NCBI GenBank assembly: GCA_012295275.1
Contig: CM022665.1
Span: forward strand, 34,973,522 to 35,037,521
Origin: Chrysomallon squamiferum
Taxonomy: Eukaryota; Mollusca; Gastropoda; Neomphalida; Peltospiridae
Direction: 5' to 3'
Length of the DNA stretch: 64,000 bases
How positions within the stretch are numbered: position 1 is the first letter of the stretch; every line of letters begins with the position of its first letter. Position numbers and translations under genes: made by a program. The notes below the pieces were generated by a model that did no database searches, was not told the origin of the DNA, and worked only from the letters and a program-made list of their open reading frames with translations. Shown one piece after another: positions 10,777 to 24,600 of the stretch.

Positions 10777-13700
10777 TTTTTTTTTTTGGCAGTAGTAATA
10801 GTAGTAGTAGTAGTTCCAATAATATTTTAATCATTCAGTTTCCTTTTTGTTGTTATTTATTCATTTATCTTTTTTTATTATTATTTTTTGTTATTATTTT
10901 TAGTTAGTAATAAATGTTTCCAATAACTATGGATCAACATTTCTGACATTTAACCTTGCTCGACCACCAAAATTCACTGACACACAAAGTCAGTTTTCTG
11001 TGCTGGAAACAGTCCAGTCAGGCACAGTAATACACACTTTTAGTGTAGATGATCCTGATCCAGAAGCTGGGGAATTAGTTGTGTTTGGTGAGTTCCAATC
11101 TTCTTATTTAAAACAACAACACCCCCAAGTCAACAACAACAACAAAATATATATATATTATATTATATATTCAGTGTTTATTGATTTATTAAGTTTATCT
11201 TTTATGAAGTTTGGAGAGAGCAGATAATTGTTGATTTTTGTTCATGTTGTTTATTTGTTTGTCTATGTCTGAGTGTGTGTGTAAGTGTGTGTGCTGATAA
11301 TATATGTGGATTAGGTTTAACATGTCAGTTACATCAATCACAATGTCAATTGTCATCTTTTTCTAAATATAAAATAAATTATTTAAAAATATTTTTTGAA
11401 ATGGGACATCAGATCATGTTTTATACAATGTAATAATAATAAAGTAAGATTAACTAAATTATAACATTGTCATAATTTAGATCAGTTTTTCTTAAACTAT
11501 TTCAGTGTCATTTACTCTTGAGTCTTTATCAAAATTTTATTTATCCATAAAACCAGTGTTTTTGTAAATCACAGACTTAGACTATTTCTGTCTTTAAAAC
11601 TGTATATAATTATAATATCATTGTAATTATTTATTTGTTTTATATTTATAGTTCAATCACTTTACATACATAACATAAAATATAAATATAAAATGAATAC
11701 ATTTTTTCAAAAATAATTATAATATAAATAAAGCAATAATTTTAAAAGGGTGTATAAATATATATTTTTTAAAAATCAAATAATTTAGGAAGACATTGAT
11801 ATAAAATAAATATTATTATAAATACGTATAAATTATTTTCATTTACTATAAAAAGACAGAAATAATCCATGTACCAGCAACTTAGACATATCAATATTTT
11901 GTCAGATACCTTTGACAAAAATGCTGAGATACCCTTTGCTATGACTGAAAACAATTTTTCGGTAACCAAGAGTCTCAATGCATCAGAAGTGACGAAGTAT
12001 TTTCTCTCTGTGAAGGTAATTGTACATTTAACTTATAATGCATTTCTTTAATCTTCAACATTTAAATCATCACAATTTATTTGGTACATATTGCATATAT
12101 ATTAAACAGTTTATATAAAATAAAAGTAGTAATAAATGTGTGATAATGTGTTAAATAATTGATTTATGGCGTATTGTGTTGAATGATACCAATTTTTTTT
12201 AAATTTATTTCTTTAGATAATACATATCTATAGCTATGATTATCTCTCTATATTCATGTGTACATATTTACCTAACTACTTGTTCACATCTGTATTTCTG
12301 TCCAACAACCTGCTTGACTTCCTATTTATGTATGTATCAATAATTTTTATTTATCAAATTTTACTTCTAAGAATCATAAACTGTTATTAAATAGAAGTCT
12401 CAACATAAATAATTGCAGAATTTACTCACATTTTAACAAAGCTCAGCATAAATCCAGATTTTACAAATGTTTCTGGAAAGTTATAAAATATACTTCATCT
12501 CAAAAATACTGCAAAAATATCTGTCATTTAAATTCTATATCAATGAAATAAATTCAGTGTGCTTGTAATTTATAGGTAATAGACACAACCAACCTCACTG
12601 ACACTATGAATATCACTGTTTCTGTGAATGATACCAACAACATACCATACTGTGCTTATACTGACAATGTGCTGACTCTGTCACTGGACAAACTTCAAAC
12701 TCCAGGTCATCTGGTCACTCTGGCCTGCTTTGACAGTGATGTGGACACTGATTTTAAGACACTGACATTTCAGTTTACATCTGAAAGTAATCAGCAGTTT
12801 GTTGGTAGGTTTAATTTTTATACATACAGTATTTTAATTTTTACATGTAGAATTATTTTAATTTTTGCATGTACAGTTATTTAATTTTTAAATGTAAAAG
12901 TATTTAATTTTTAAATGTAGGATTATTAATGAAATAAATTCACTGTGTTTGTAATTAAATACAGGTAACAGACACAGATATTTAATATTTACAAACAGAA
13001 TTATTAAATTTTTACATTTTGCTTTATTTAAATTTTTTTTGGTACAATAATTTAATTTTTACATGTAGAGTATTTAAGTTTTACATGTACAACTGATTAA
13101 TTTTTACATGCATAATTATTTCATTTTAACATCTACAGTTGTTTAAGGTTTATGTATTTTGTAATACAGGATTAATGACATTTTACTTTTGTAATTTTTA
13201 TTTGGATTTATTTACATTTTTAGATGCACAATTTAATTTTTATAGTTAGTATTATTCAATATTTACATTTAGAATTATTTAAGTTTATTGCAGTTACTGA
13301 ATTTAAGCATATGCATTTGATTATATTTTTACGTGTTCAATTATAAAAAATTTATTGTCAAATTATATAATGTTTACATGAGGACTTATTTAATTTTTAC
13401 ATTTAATTACTTCATATTTTAAATGCGAAATTATTTAATTTTTACATATGGTATTATTTAATTTTTACATTTATAACTGCTAAATGTTTTGAGATGTTGT
13501 TCATTTATTCATTCATTTATTTGATAGTATCAATTGTTTCTCATGGTTTCATATACAGATTTCTTTCAATTTGGTGACCCACCAAGTGAGTTGCTGTTGA
13601 ACAAAACTCTAGCAGATAAGGATCTGCCAGAATCAAATGTTATCGCTCTCAAAGTGAAGATCAGTGATAATGGGCAGCCATCTTTATTCATTGAACTGAG

Positions 13701-16183
13701 CATCAATATTCAAGTATTTGGTAAGTATGTTTAAAATTTCATTTCAGCAATATGAGTGAAAATAGTAATATTTAAACTGAAAAAATTTGATAGATTAAAC
13801 GTTTAGTACAGATTTGTGAATTATTTAGAATTTTAATTAATACTGATCAAACTGAAATGTTCATGACCATAATAACATTATGCTAATTATGTTGTGTCAA
13901 AAAAGAAATAAAGAAATGGAATAATAAACAAAGTAATAATTATTGTTGTTATTATTGTTATTATTTTTATTATTATTGTTGTTAATGTTGTTAATATTTT
14001 TATTGTTGTTGTTGTTATTATTATTATTATTATTACTACTATTACTATTACTATTATTATTTTTCTTTTTTTTCCCCCCCAGATAATCGACCATTTTGTC
14101 CAATATCAAACCTTCATCTGGAAATATCAGAAATGTCCCAAGTGGGTGAATGTTTTAATGTAAGTCACAACTGCACAGACCCTACATTAGCTGGGCTTTC
14201 ATTCAGTTTTAATTCTACAGGGAACAGTGAGGCTTCAACGTACCTCGCAATAAGAGAATTGCCAGGCATTGTAAATGACATGGCTTTCTGCCTTACAAAA
14301 TCTGTCTATGGCAAACCAGATACCTACAAGGTTGGTTATTAACATAAATATCAGTAATATTAATAATAATACTTTTATATAATAGCTAATTAAAGTAATT
14401 ACTTAATAAAATATGAAAGGTTCAGATTTTTATCTTCACTGTTATCTTGAACATGCAACCACCAATCAACAACAATAGGAGTGGTAACAGTAACAATAAC
14501 AAATGACTAGGACAACATTTTTTGTGATAGTAGTAGCAGTAGGGGTAGTAGAATCAAAGCAGCAGAATTATTAGATGCATATACCCACATAAGGTACTTT
14601 ACACACACACACATACATGTACACTGAAAACACACATACACACACACATATATATATACATATATACATACATACATACATATATGTTCATTTATACATA
14701 CAGACACAAACATACACATATACAAGAAAACCACATAACAGTTGAAAAACAACTTTTCTATTTATTTACCTATTGTGTTATTTATTTATTAAATTTTTAT
14801 TTTTTTAAATTTAATTTATTTGTTTCTTTGATTATTTGCTTGTTTATTTATTTATTTACTTATTTGTTTGTTTGTTTGTCTCTCTGTTTATTTATTTATT
14901 TAAATTTTCAGTCTCAAATAATGGTTGTCAACAGAAATCACAGTACTCTAATCAGCTTGTCTCTGATTGTTGAGGATATCAATGAGGTTCCCACTTTTGT
15001 GAATCTTCCAGAAGATGGTCTCTTTACTGTGATGGAGAACACAGCAATTGGAACTTCAGTCATATCTATAACAGCAAATGATGTTGATTCTAACACCACC
15101 TCATTTGGACAGTACTCAATTTACATTAATCGTAAGATGTTTTCACAGAAATATTAAAACAGATAACATTCATGCTTCTTTATATCTTTTATGATCCATG
15201 GAATAAATTATTGGCAAAGTCGTTACATTTTTCCTATTGTTGTATTTGCAGTTTGTTTGTTTTATCATTTTTTTAAACAAAATTTGTCAGTACTATTCAT
15301 TACTGTCATGCTGATAATTTATCATTAATAAGGGCTTCTGGAGTGCAATAATTAAATTTATTTAATAAAGAAATTCTCTTAACCCTGATTTATTTACATC
15401 TTAAATCTTGAAGCAGTGAATTCAGTTATTATGTAATATATAATTTTAATAATTTTTTATCCATAAATTGTTTGTGAATATATGAGAAAAGCAGTTTTTC
15501 AAATATTTTTAACTTTAATCATTACTAATGCAATAGTTTTTTCTTTGTGACTGATCTGTACAATTTGCATATTTACATGTGTATGTTTGTTACTGTAGTT
15601 GGTATTATTAATAAGTTATTATTTATTTCAGCTGTGAGTCCAGATCAACAACATCATTTCAACTTCACAGAAGATACATTCATAGTGGCAGAAAAGCTCA
15701 GTGCTGCACAGCAAATGGTTTACACATTTAATGTTGAGGTCAGTAACTATAGTCATCAGTATCATCATAATCATCATCATTCTTGTTGTTATTGTTATTA
15801 TTATTATCATTATTACTATTATTATTACTATAATTTTTGTTTTGTTATTGTTGTTTTTGTTATTATCATTTTCAACATTATCATCATAATCATCATCATC
15901 ATTAATAAAAGTTTTATTCATTATTTTTTCCCCTATATCATAAGATATGTATTGTAAAATATTTGATACTATTCTGAAAATTCTTAGCTGTTTTGTTTAA
16001 GTTATTATAGTCCCACTAAACCAAATGTACAAGAGAAAACTCCTCTGTAATACATTAAAGGTTAACAGTATTTGTATTAAAACATAGTTAACTACTGGTG
16101 TGAAACAAAACAGCCTTTATTATTAGGTTCAGTTTGTGTTTGTAGATAGTTAAATGAGTCTGTGCACTGGAGACTGAAGAAGA

Positions 16184-16218
<35 letters not shown>

Positions 16219-18596
16219 GACAGAGAAAGAGATATATATATATATATATATGACTGGTTTATCAAAGACTGTGCTATGTTTTCTTGTCTTTGGAAGATAT
16301 TAAAAAACACTTTCTACTTGTAGAAGCTTGCAGATATTTTTTTCTGAAGACTGCATGTCAGACATTGTTAAATAAGACAAACTTAAGCATTTTAGAAAAT
16401 TGTTATTTATTTTGTTTCCAGGCTGTTGATGGAGGTGAACTTTCTGTTTCCACGGTTATCAAGATTCAGATAATTGATGTGAATGAGTCTCCTGTGTGTT
16501 CACCTGTCATGTATACATCAGTGGTTGAGGTGGTTGCACCTGTAGGTACCCACATTACAAACATTAGCTGTACAGATCCAGATGTTTATGACAACTACAC
16601 AACAATAATCTACAAAATTGAGCAACCTTACTCATGTAAGTTGTTTAGTAATTGTGATTTACATTTTACTTTAAAAACAATTTAGTATTATATAATAATC
16701 ATTATAATATCTATTGTGTTCCTTGTAATTGTTTTTTTTGTTTTTGTTTAATAGGAAACATTCTGCTTTAGATTCTTTACTTCGTCTGTTTTGAATTCTT
16801 CCTTGTCAACTGTTCTTTGGAACAAAATTCTAATCTGCTGAATAATTTATTATCACAAATGCTAATTTATAATGCTTTGACATTCATTCTTATTCCTATT
16901 ACCTAAATAATACAACATAATTTACTCCTGTGCTGAGTACATTTTTGTGTTCATTTATTTGCAACATAATTTCAGATCTTTTCAACATGTCTGACAGAGG
17001 AGAAGTTATTTTAGCCAATATGTTACCTTTAGATCAAGACAAACACAACATCACCATCACAGTGTTCAATGACATCGACAAAAATATTTTTACATCTGTT
17101 TCTGTTATCATCACTGTCAATAGTAAGTTTATTTTTGGATTATTTTATACATTAATGGAACAAATTATTATAATTACAGAAATGATGTATGCAAGTTTTT
17201 AAAAGATATACATTTATGTTTGTGTTGTGATAAACATTCTAGATTATAAATATTCTTCAGGATCTTATCCACCCAGTTGCAGTGCTTCTGCAGAACAGAC
17301 ACAGCTCAAGGACACTGATTCTACAGGCACATGTGGTAGCAGTTTAATCACATGTACAAGTCCAGTACATGGAGGTCTGAGTATTGAAGTAGCAGGAAAC
17401 CTGACAGCAAATGTTGATGTCCAGGTGAAGAACACTACATCTGGTATTACACTACAAATCTGCGTGATATCATCTCTGAGAGACAGTATTGGCAAATATC
17501 AAGTAATCATTCTGTTTATAATAAATAAAAATCTAAAGACAAAGAAGAAAAGAAACAAGTAAAAAATAAAATAAATCAGTAAATAAATGTAAAAGAAAAA
17601 AGTAAATAATAATAAAATAAGTTTTAATGTAAGCTAATTATAACAATAAATTAGTAATAAATAAATGTCATAGAATAAATAAATTATAAAATAAATATAT
17701 ATAAGAAAAGAATAAATAAGTAAATAATAAAATAATGAAATAACTGTTGATATATAGGTCAATAAAAAAATATTAATAAATGAAGTATTTAAATTGATAC
17801 ACACTATTTACAATATGTTTTAATTAGATTTTGAATTTTATCATACTAAATCTCAAAAACTGTTGCATATTGTTAATATTTTGTATATATTTAATTTCTT
17901 ACGATTTTATTGTTAAATACATTACATTTGGATTGTTCTACAATTTTATTTTAATTTTTAATTTTTTTTAAGGTTAATATCACTGTAGAGAATCAGGTTC
18001 AGCAATGCAAATATGTGACCTGGCTTTTAACAGTTGTTGATGAAAATGAACCACCTGTGTTTCAGCAGTTGACATATAATATAGCAGTCAATGAAACTGT
18101 AGCAAACAGCTCAACTATACTTTCTGTAGACATTGGAACAGGAATGACATTTTCTGAAACATTTGATGGGAAAGTAATAGAAATAAAAGACCCAGATGTG
18201 CACACTGATTCCAACCAAATCAAAAACATTGCTGCTGACCGTATGTTTTTAATAATTTTTTCATATACGGTTTTGTTAACTGAAGATAAATATTTTTGTG
18301 AAATTCAGAGTAATTAGAAATATGAAACTTGAATATGAATGAATGAAATTATTCATCATGAGATTTCTTGCAATTTACTCACAAGTGTAAATGGAAAAAA
18401 CGTTAAATATGGTGAATAAAAAGAAAGGCATTATTATAATTATTTTCTGTAAATATTAACAAAAGCATTTCTTATATTCAACAAGACATAATTACATATC
18501 AAAATTATTTTAATAATAATAATAAAATAATAATAACAATAATAATAATAATAACAGTAAAAATGAAATAAATAATTACAGTAACAACAACAATAC

Positions 18597-18645
<49 letters not shown>

Positions 18646-21600
18646 TATAATAATAATGGTAGTAATAGTAGTAGTAAATAATAACAGTCATAACTGAAAT
18701 AATAAAAAAATAATGCAGCTTACTGAGATTTTTTCTTTCATTATTCTTAATTTGTTTTTTTCTTTTGTGTTCTTTACAGCTCAAGCACTATCAAAGGCTG
18801 ATAACTCTGTGGTTCAGCTTACAGACTTTCCAATTAAATTCAATCGAAGTGCATTTTTTGTGACTGGTACACTGAGTGAATCACTGATTTATACTTTCAA
18901 CATTACAGTAAGACATTATTACCTTTGATATTGTCTTGTTTTTTTTTGTGGGGGTGTTGTTATTTGTTTTGATTTTTAAAAATATTTAACATTTATTTTT
19001 TAACATAATAAAATCTTTCTTTATTTTCTTTGAAAAAAATAAAAAGAGAAATTATTATTTTCTGAAATGGAATTTTGTTCTTGTTTTAAACAGTAAATAA
19101 TTAGAAAAACAAGTAAATAATGACTAATTACAATTACTATTAAAACACGATCAGTGTGAAATTGTTATTTTCATAAATAAACCATTTTGCTTACCATTAT
19201 TAAATGTCTGTTATGAAAAGCTTGTAAATGATTCCTAATAAAAGTTACAATTAAAATACAATCAGTATCAGTTTATGCTAAGAGTCATTATATTATGTTA
19301 ATCAGTTGCACCATTAAATAATATAAATTTTTTATTTACTTTCAGATAACAGATGGAGGTGGTTTGACAGCTAGTGCTATGTTGATAATTAATGTTAACG
19401 ACATAAACGAAGCTCCAGTCTGCACTACATCATCAGTCACAGTGGACAAGACACTGTTACTAACTGAGGACAAAACAATTGTAAAACTTTCATGTACAGA
19501 TGATGATTATCAAGAATCCTACAAAGTAACTGAATACAGATGTGATGGACAAGACAAAGGTATTAATTAAATTATTTTCATATCAGTAATTGTGGTAAGG
19601 TATATGTTACGATCAGAAACTTTCTAAAATACAATATCTTAAATTTTGAATAAGAAAAACAGAACTTTTTAAATTTCTAAATAAGTGAAGTTGTAAAATA
19701 GAAATTCTTAAATTTTCTATCAGTGACCATTTTTCAGTAAATTCCAATATTTACCATTTAATTACTGAAACAATGAGGTAATAAATTAATCATCTGAGAC
19801 TTCTGTGTGCTATCTCACAAATTAATGAATTAGAATAAATGTTTAATAATACTTAAGCCGTTTTAATATTCTCTGTTATTTAGTGTGAAAATATGACATA
19901 TAAGAAAAAAATGGCATTGTTATTCCATAGGTTATAACTAATGACTCACAGCAAGAAATCTATGGTTCAAAAAAATTAATTTATCATGAAGTAAGTAAGC
20001 TGTGTGCATTATTTTTAGGGAAGCAAAAACAATTTACTTGTGTTTGCTATTTTTTTGTGAAAAACAAAGCACTATCTTCCAAAAAACATAAAACTTGATG
20101 TAAAAGCTTTAAAAGTTTTGATCTTTAATCTTTGTGCTCATCAAATAAAGGATAATAAAAGAGAAAAATTTTCTACTTAGTATAATTTTGCTGAAGATTA
20201 AAGATTACTGGTTTATGAAATATTTGTTTCTATTTCTGCAAGGTTTCAAATGTTACAAAAGTGTGGAATTCTCTTGGAACAAAATAGTAAATGAGTTATT
20301 GGGGCAAAAACATTTTCTTTTTGGGAGATGGTTATTTATGTGCACTGTTTTGATAGTTGTGAAAGTACTTATCCTGACTGAAAAACCAGTCATCAAACTG
20401 ATTTTAAATAAATGATTAAATAGAAACACTAAGAAAATTGTTATTATTTTATTTGTTTCAGAATATTTCAGGATCTCATCTAGAGGGATTGTGGACATAG
20501 TAGACAGGTTACCTAGAGATAAAGACTTACTTAACTTCAGTGCTGTTGCTGTGGATGCTGCTGATTCTAATTTAGTGTATGTGGTGAACATAGTTGTTAA
20601 TGTGAACCGTGAGTATCTAATACAGGTTTTAAAAACTTTTTTGAAAAGTCTAAATATTATATTAAAGATATAAATAATAATAATAAAATGTTAATATAAA
20701 AGAAGGTGTGATAATACTGAAAACTAAGCTGTCTTAGCTGATAATAAATTACAACAAAAGAGGGCACTGCCCTTTTCCAGTAGTGTGGCATTTCTTGTGT
20801 GTGTGGAGGATAGTTACCTATAAGTTAGACTTATTCTAGTCTCATGATGGAGTTTTAAATTGAAACTTGATCTTATTCTTTGACCACTTTGTATAGGCGA
20901 CATTCCAGCCACCTGTCAAGTCACACGATTTCCACCTGTGACTTGGGTGATCAGCAGCTGCTACAACATCACGCTAGGATGCATAGATCCCACCACTGGT
21001 GACACCAGCACCCTCAGCTATAAGTTCTCAGGCAACTACACCTCTGGCTTCAACTTCACTGAGACAGATGGCAGCATTATTTTGTGCTACACTAAAACAG
21101 AGAGTGGAATGTACACGGTAAGTTTAGTCTAAGAAATTTCTACATTTGTACACTATACTTACTTCTTTGTTAGTTCATTTTGTACTTTACTAATCCATGC
21201 ACAGATATAGTTATGCACACATGCTTCTAATATACATACACATCATATCCACAGGTAAACACACATTATATACATACCGTATATACTTGTGTACAAGGCG
21301 ACCTTATGTATAAGTTGATGTGTATTTTAAGACCAAAAATTGCGTCATTTTAGGTATTACTTGTGTATAAGTCGACTGTAGATTCCAGGCACTGTCACTA
21401 TTTTTAGACCAGTGTGACAGTGCCATGAAGGCCTACATTGTACGCCTACTGTAACATAACTTGCACGAGCTGTAACTTGCACGAACATACCATAATAACG
21501 TAAATGCATGTATTACACGAGCTATAGCCTAAATGTATCATAAATAGTATCTCTTTAATGTAATAGGTCTAACATGGAGACCTAACTTACCGTTATATTT

Positions 21601-24600
21601 AGCCGTTCTATGATTTCACGATTGCAATATTATTTCACCAAAATCTTTACAATTACACAAGTGAGTTTTGTTTATGAAATTAGGACCGATATTTAGTGCA
21701 ATTTGGCAGAGAAGTCTGCATTCCTAGATCATTGCAAGACGCCGTAAGGCATAATGCCGTACTGACGGTTTTCTTGCTTTAAAATGTATTTTTATGTCAT
21801 TAAACGGAAGAATATCATGTTTTACATTCATATTTGGTTTTGTCATTTAATTTTTCAAAATTTTTTATACGATAAAATTATATTTTTGAAAAGCTGAAAG
21901 ACCGCGATTATTTTAGATGCATCCAGTAGCAAAAAATAGTCAAAATGGTGACTCTTCAGCAACAGCTACAAAAGCATTACCTATGTATAAGTCGACCCCC
22001 CAAATATTACCTTAATATAGTCTCCCAAAAATTCGACTTATACACAAGTATATACGGTATTTCATTTATTCATTCATTTATACACTGATACACACACAGC
22101 AAACGTACACATGCACATACACAACTCACACCCAAACCATAAATTTTGTTTTGTTAACAGCTGACAATAAAAATACAAATGTTAATTAATTTTTTTTTCA
22201 AAATAAACACTTCCATTATTGTCATATGTATTTCAGATTAACACTGAGGTAGATAATGGACTGAAAGTGGCAAACCTGAAAGAACTAATTGAAGTGCAGT
22301 ATGAACGATCTACTCCTGTATTCCTGAATATCCCAATTCAGAAGACAGTTATTAATAGTGCTGAAGTGGGCAGTGTGCTGTTTAATGTCACTGCTAAAAC
22401 AACTGGTCAATTTGCTGGGAATATCATCTACTCACTACTAAGTATGTGTATAATTGTTTTGTTATAAAAATTAATATCAGTAGTCTAAACTCTGACTGAT
22501 CAGCAGATCAGTTCTTGTTTGTGTTCCCACTGGCCTATTTCACTTTCCAGCCTTTGTTTCTTTATCAAAAAGTACAGTTAAATGCTTTTCCTATAGAGAG
22601 AATAATTGATAAGAGTAGCTCATAAATTGAAGATAGTAGATTTCCTCTCTTATCAGTGTATACAAAATTTTTTTGTCTGACACCAAATAACCATTAATAT
22701 ATAAAAATATTTTGAAATGTCTTCTTCTTAAATTCAGCTTAATATCCTAGTGCACAATCTTATTCAAATTTTAATTTAATTACATTATGAGGTACTGAAT
22801 GAGAATATTATTTCATATATATTTTACAGGAAATAGCCTTATTGGGAAATATGTATAATTTCTGAAAAATTTCAAAAATATGTGTAATTTCTGATTTACT
22901 CAGGAAACTGGCAATGTAATGGCTGCAAGTAGACCATGTTTTGGCTGCATTGAACCCACCAATTCCACAAAAGGGGAATACTTAATTTTGTGGTGAAAAA
23001 TGGAGTTCTGAAATTGAACAAACTTGAGTCTAAAAGTCCATTCAGTTATAGTTTTGTCCTCAGCAACAAATAAGCATGAACTTAATGTCACAGTTTGCTC
23101 TTCCTACAGTTCCTTTGTTCTGGGGATGCCTAGGTTTCACTTGGACAAACACCACCTCTGGCCATATTACTTTCAGTTCAGTGATTACATATATTTTCAG
23201 AAATTTTCAGACATTATACATATTTCCTATAACATATATTCAGATACATTTACACAGAGAAACACATTGTCATAAGTTATTTAGAAAAACAAAATCATTT
23301 CAGAAATTCATAGAAACTGGTTCTTTTTGGGACAAATGTAATATACTTTTATTAATCCAAAACATTTCATTATTTTAGGCCAAATAATATTACAAACACT
23401 GATGTTACTTAATAATAATTATTTATCATGCATTTAGAATCAAATCCTGTCTCAGCTATTGATGCATTTGACATCAATTCAAACACAGGAGAAATCACAG
23501 CTAAAAAAGCTCTCAAGGATTTGATTGGGAAAAACATTGATTTATATATCCAGGTAAAAATTATTTGTTTTATTTTATTTTATTTTATTTATTTGTTTTT
23601 AAATTATGTTTTCAAATTAGTGTGTCAAGCGTTTTGAACAAAAAGTTTTATGAGCAATTTTGAGATTAATATTTTGGAAAATTATCTCATTAAGACTTAA
23701 CCTCTGTTTTATAGTGGTGATAGTGTAACTACAAAAATTTAGTTGAAAAATATTTGCCTGCTGAATGTCATTTTAATTGTAATATTTGTTGATCTAGAAC
23801 TAATTAGTAAATTGCTCTGAAAAGAAAATTCCAGTCTAAATATGAACCCATTATCAGTTAGTATTAAATTTAAAACCTTAAAATTCAGTATTAATATTAC
23901 AATTATATTCATCAGTGGAGTTTGCTATGCTTTAGTTATAGAAATTCCTGAAACATGAATCTGTCTGATCAGTTTTCAGATATTCTTTTTAAGTTTTTCC
24001 TGTCCATAAAGACTGTAGAATATATAATCCAGTCCATCATAAGGAATGTATGAAACATAATAAATGAAAGAAATCCAGCTGTGTATATGAAACATTTCAA
24101 GCTGTATTTATGAGAGTTCAAACTGCATCTGTGAAAGATTTCTACCTGTGTATGAAATAAGTCTTTTTGTGTGTATGAAAGAACACTAGCTGTGGGTATG
24201 AAAGATTTCTAGCTGCATGTACAAAATAACCCATCCAGTGTTTATGAAATCATTTGTGCTGTGTATATTATTTAATAAGTATAATCATCACAGTAGTGGA
24301 AATAGATTTTCTTATCACCAATATACAAAACAGATATATCAGACATTTTCTAACTATTAATATTAAATTGCATTGAGCTGTTGTTAAACACAAAATTAAT
24401 TATTTTATTCATATGTATTGGTCTTTTTGTTTTTTCAAATTATTTACAGGCTTTGGATGAAAGGTCAAGGTTGAAAGCTTCTGCAGAAGCTGTGATTACT
24501 GTTGATGAGAAAAATCTCAAACCTATTTGCCCTGAACGTTCCGCTAAAGATACCATTAACATAGATATGACTGAATCAGTAAATAAAGTAATAGCAAAAG

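Noticed and set aside
22480-22680. Similarity to about 40200-40340 (CAGTAGTCTA, TTTCCTCTCTT, TATCAGT...TATACA)
   Set aside because: Matches are short and scattered; this may be a very old repeat but I could not align it convincingly by eye.
22900-23378. Possible extra exon between exons 23 and 24 (frames on both strands, TTCCTACAG acceptor)
   Set aside because: The equivalent intron in the other four cadherin units has no exon, and exons 23 and 24 already join in phase and complete a cadherin repeat.
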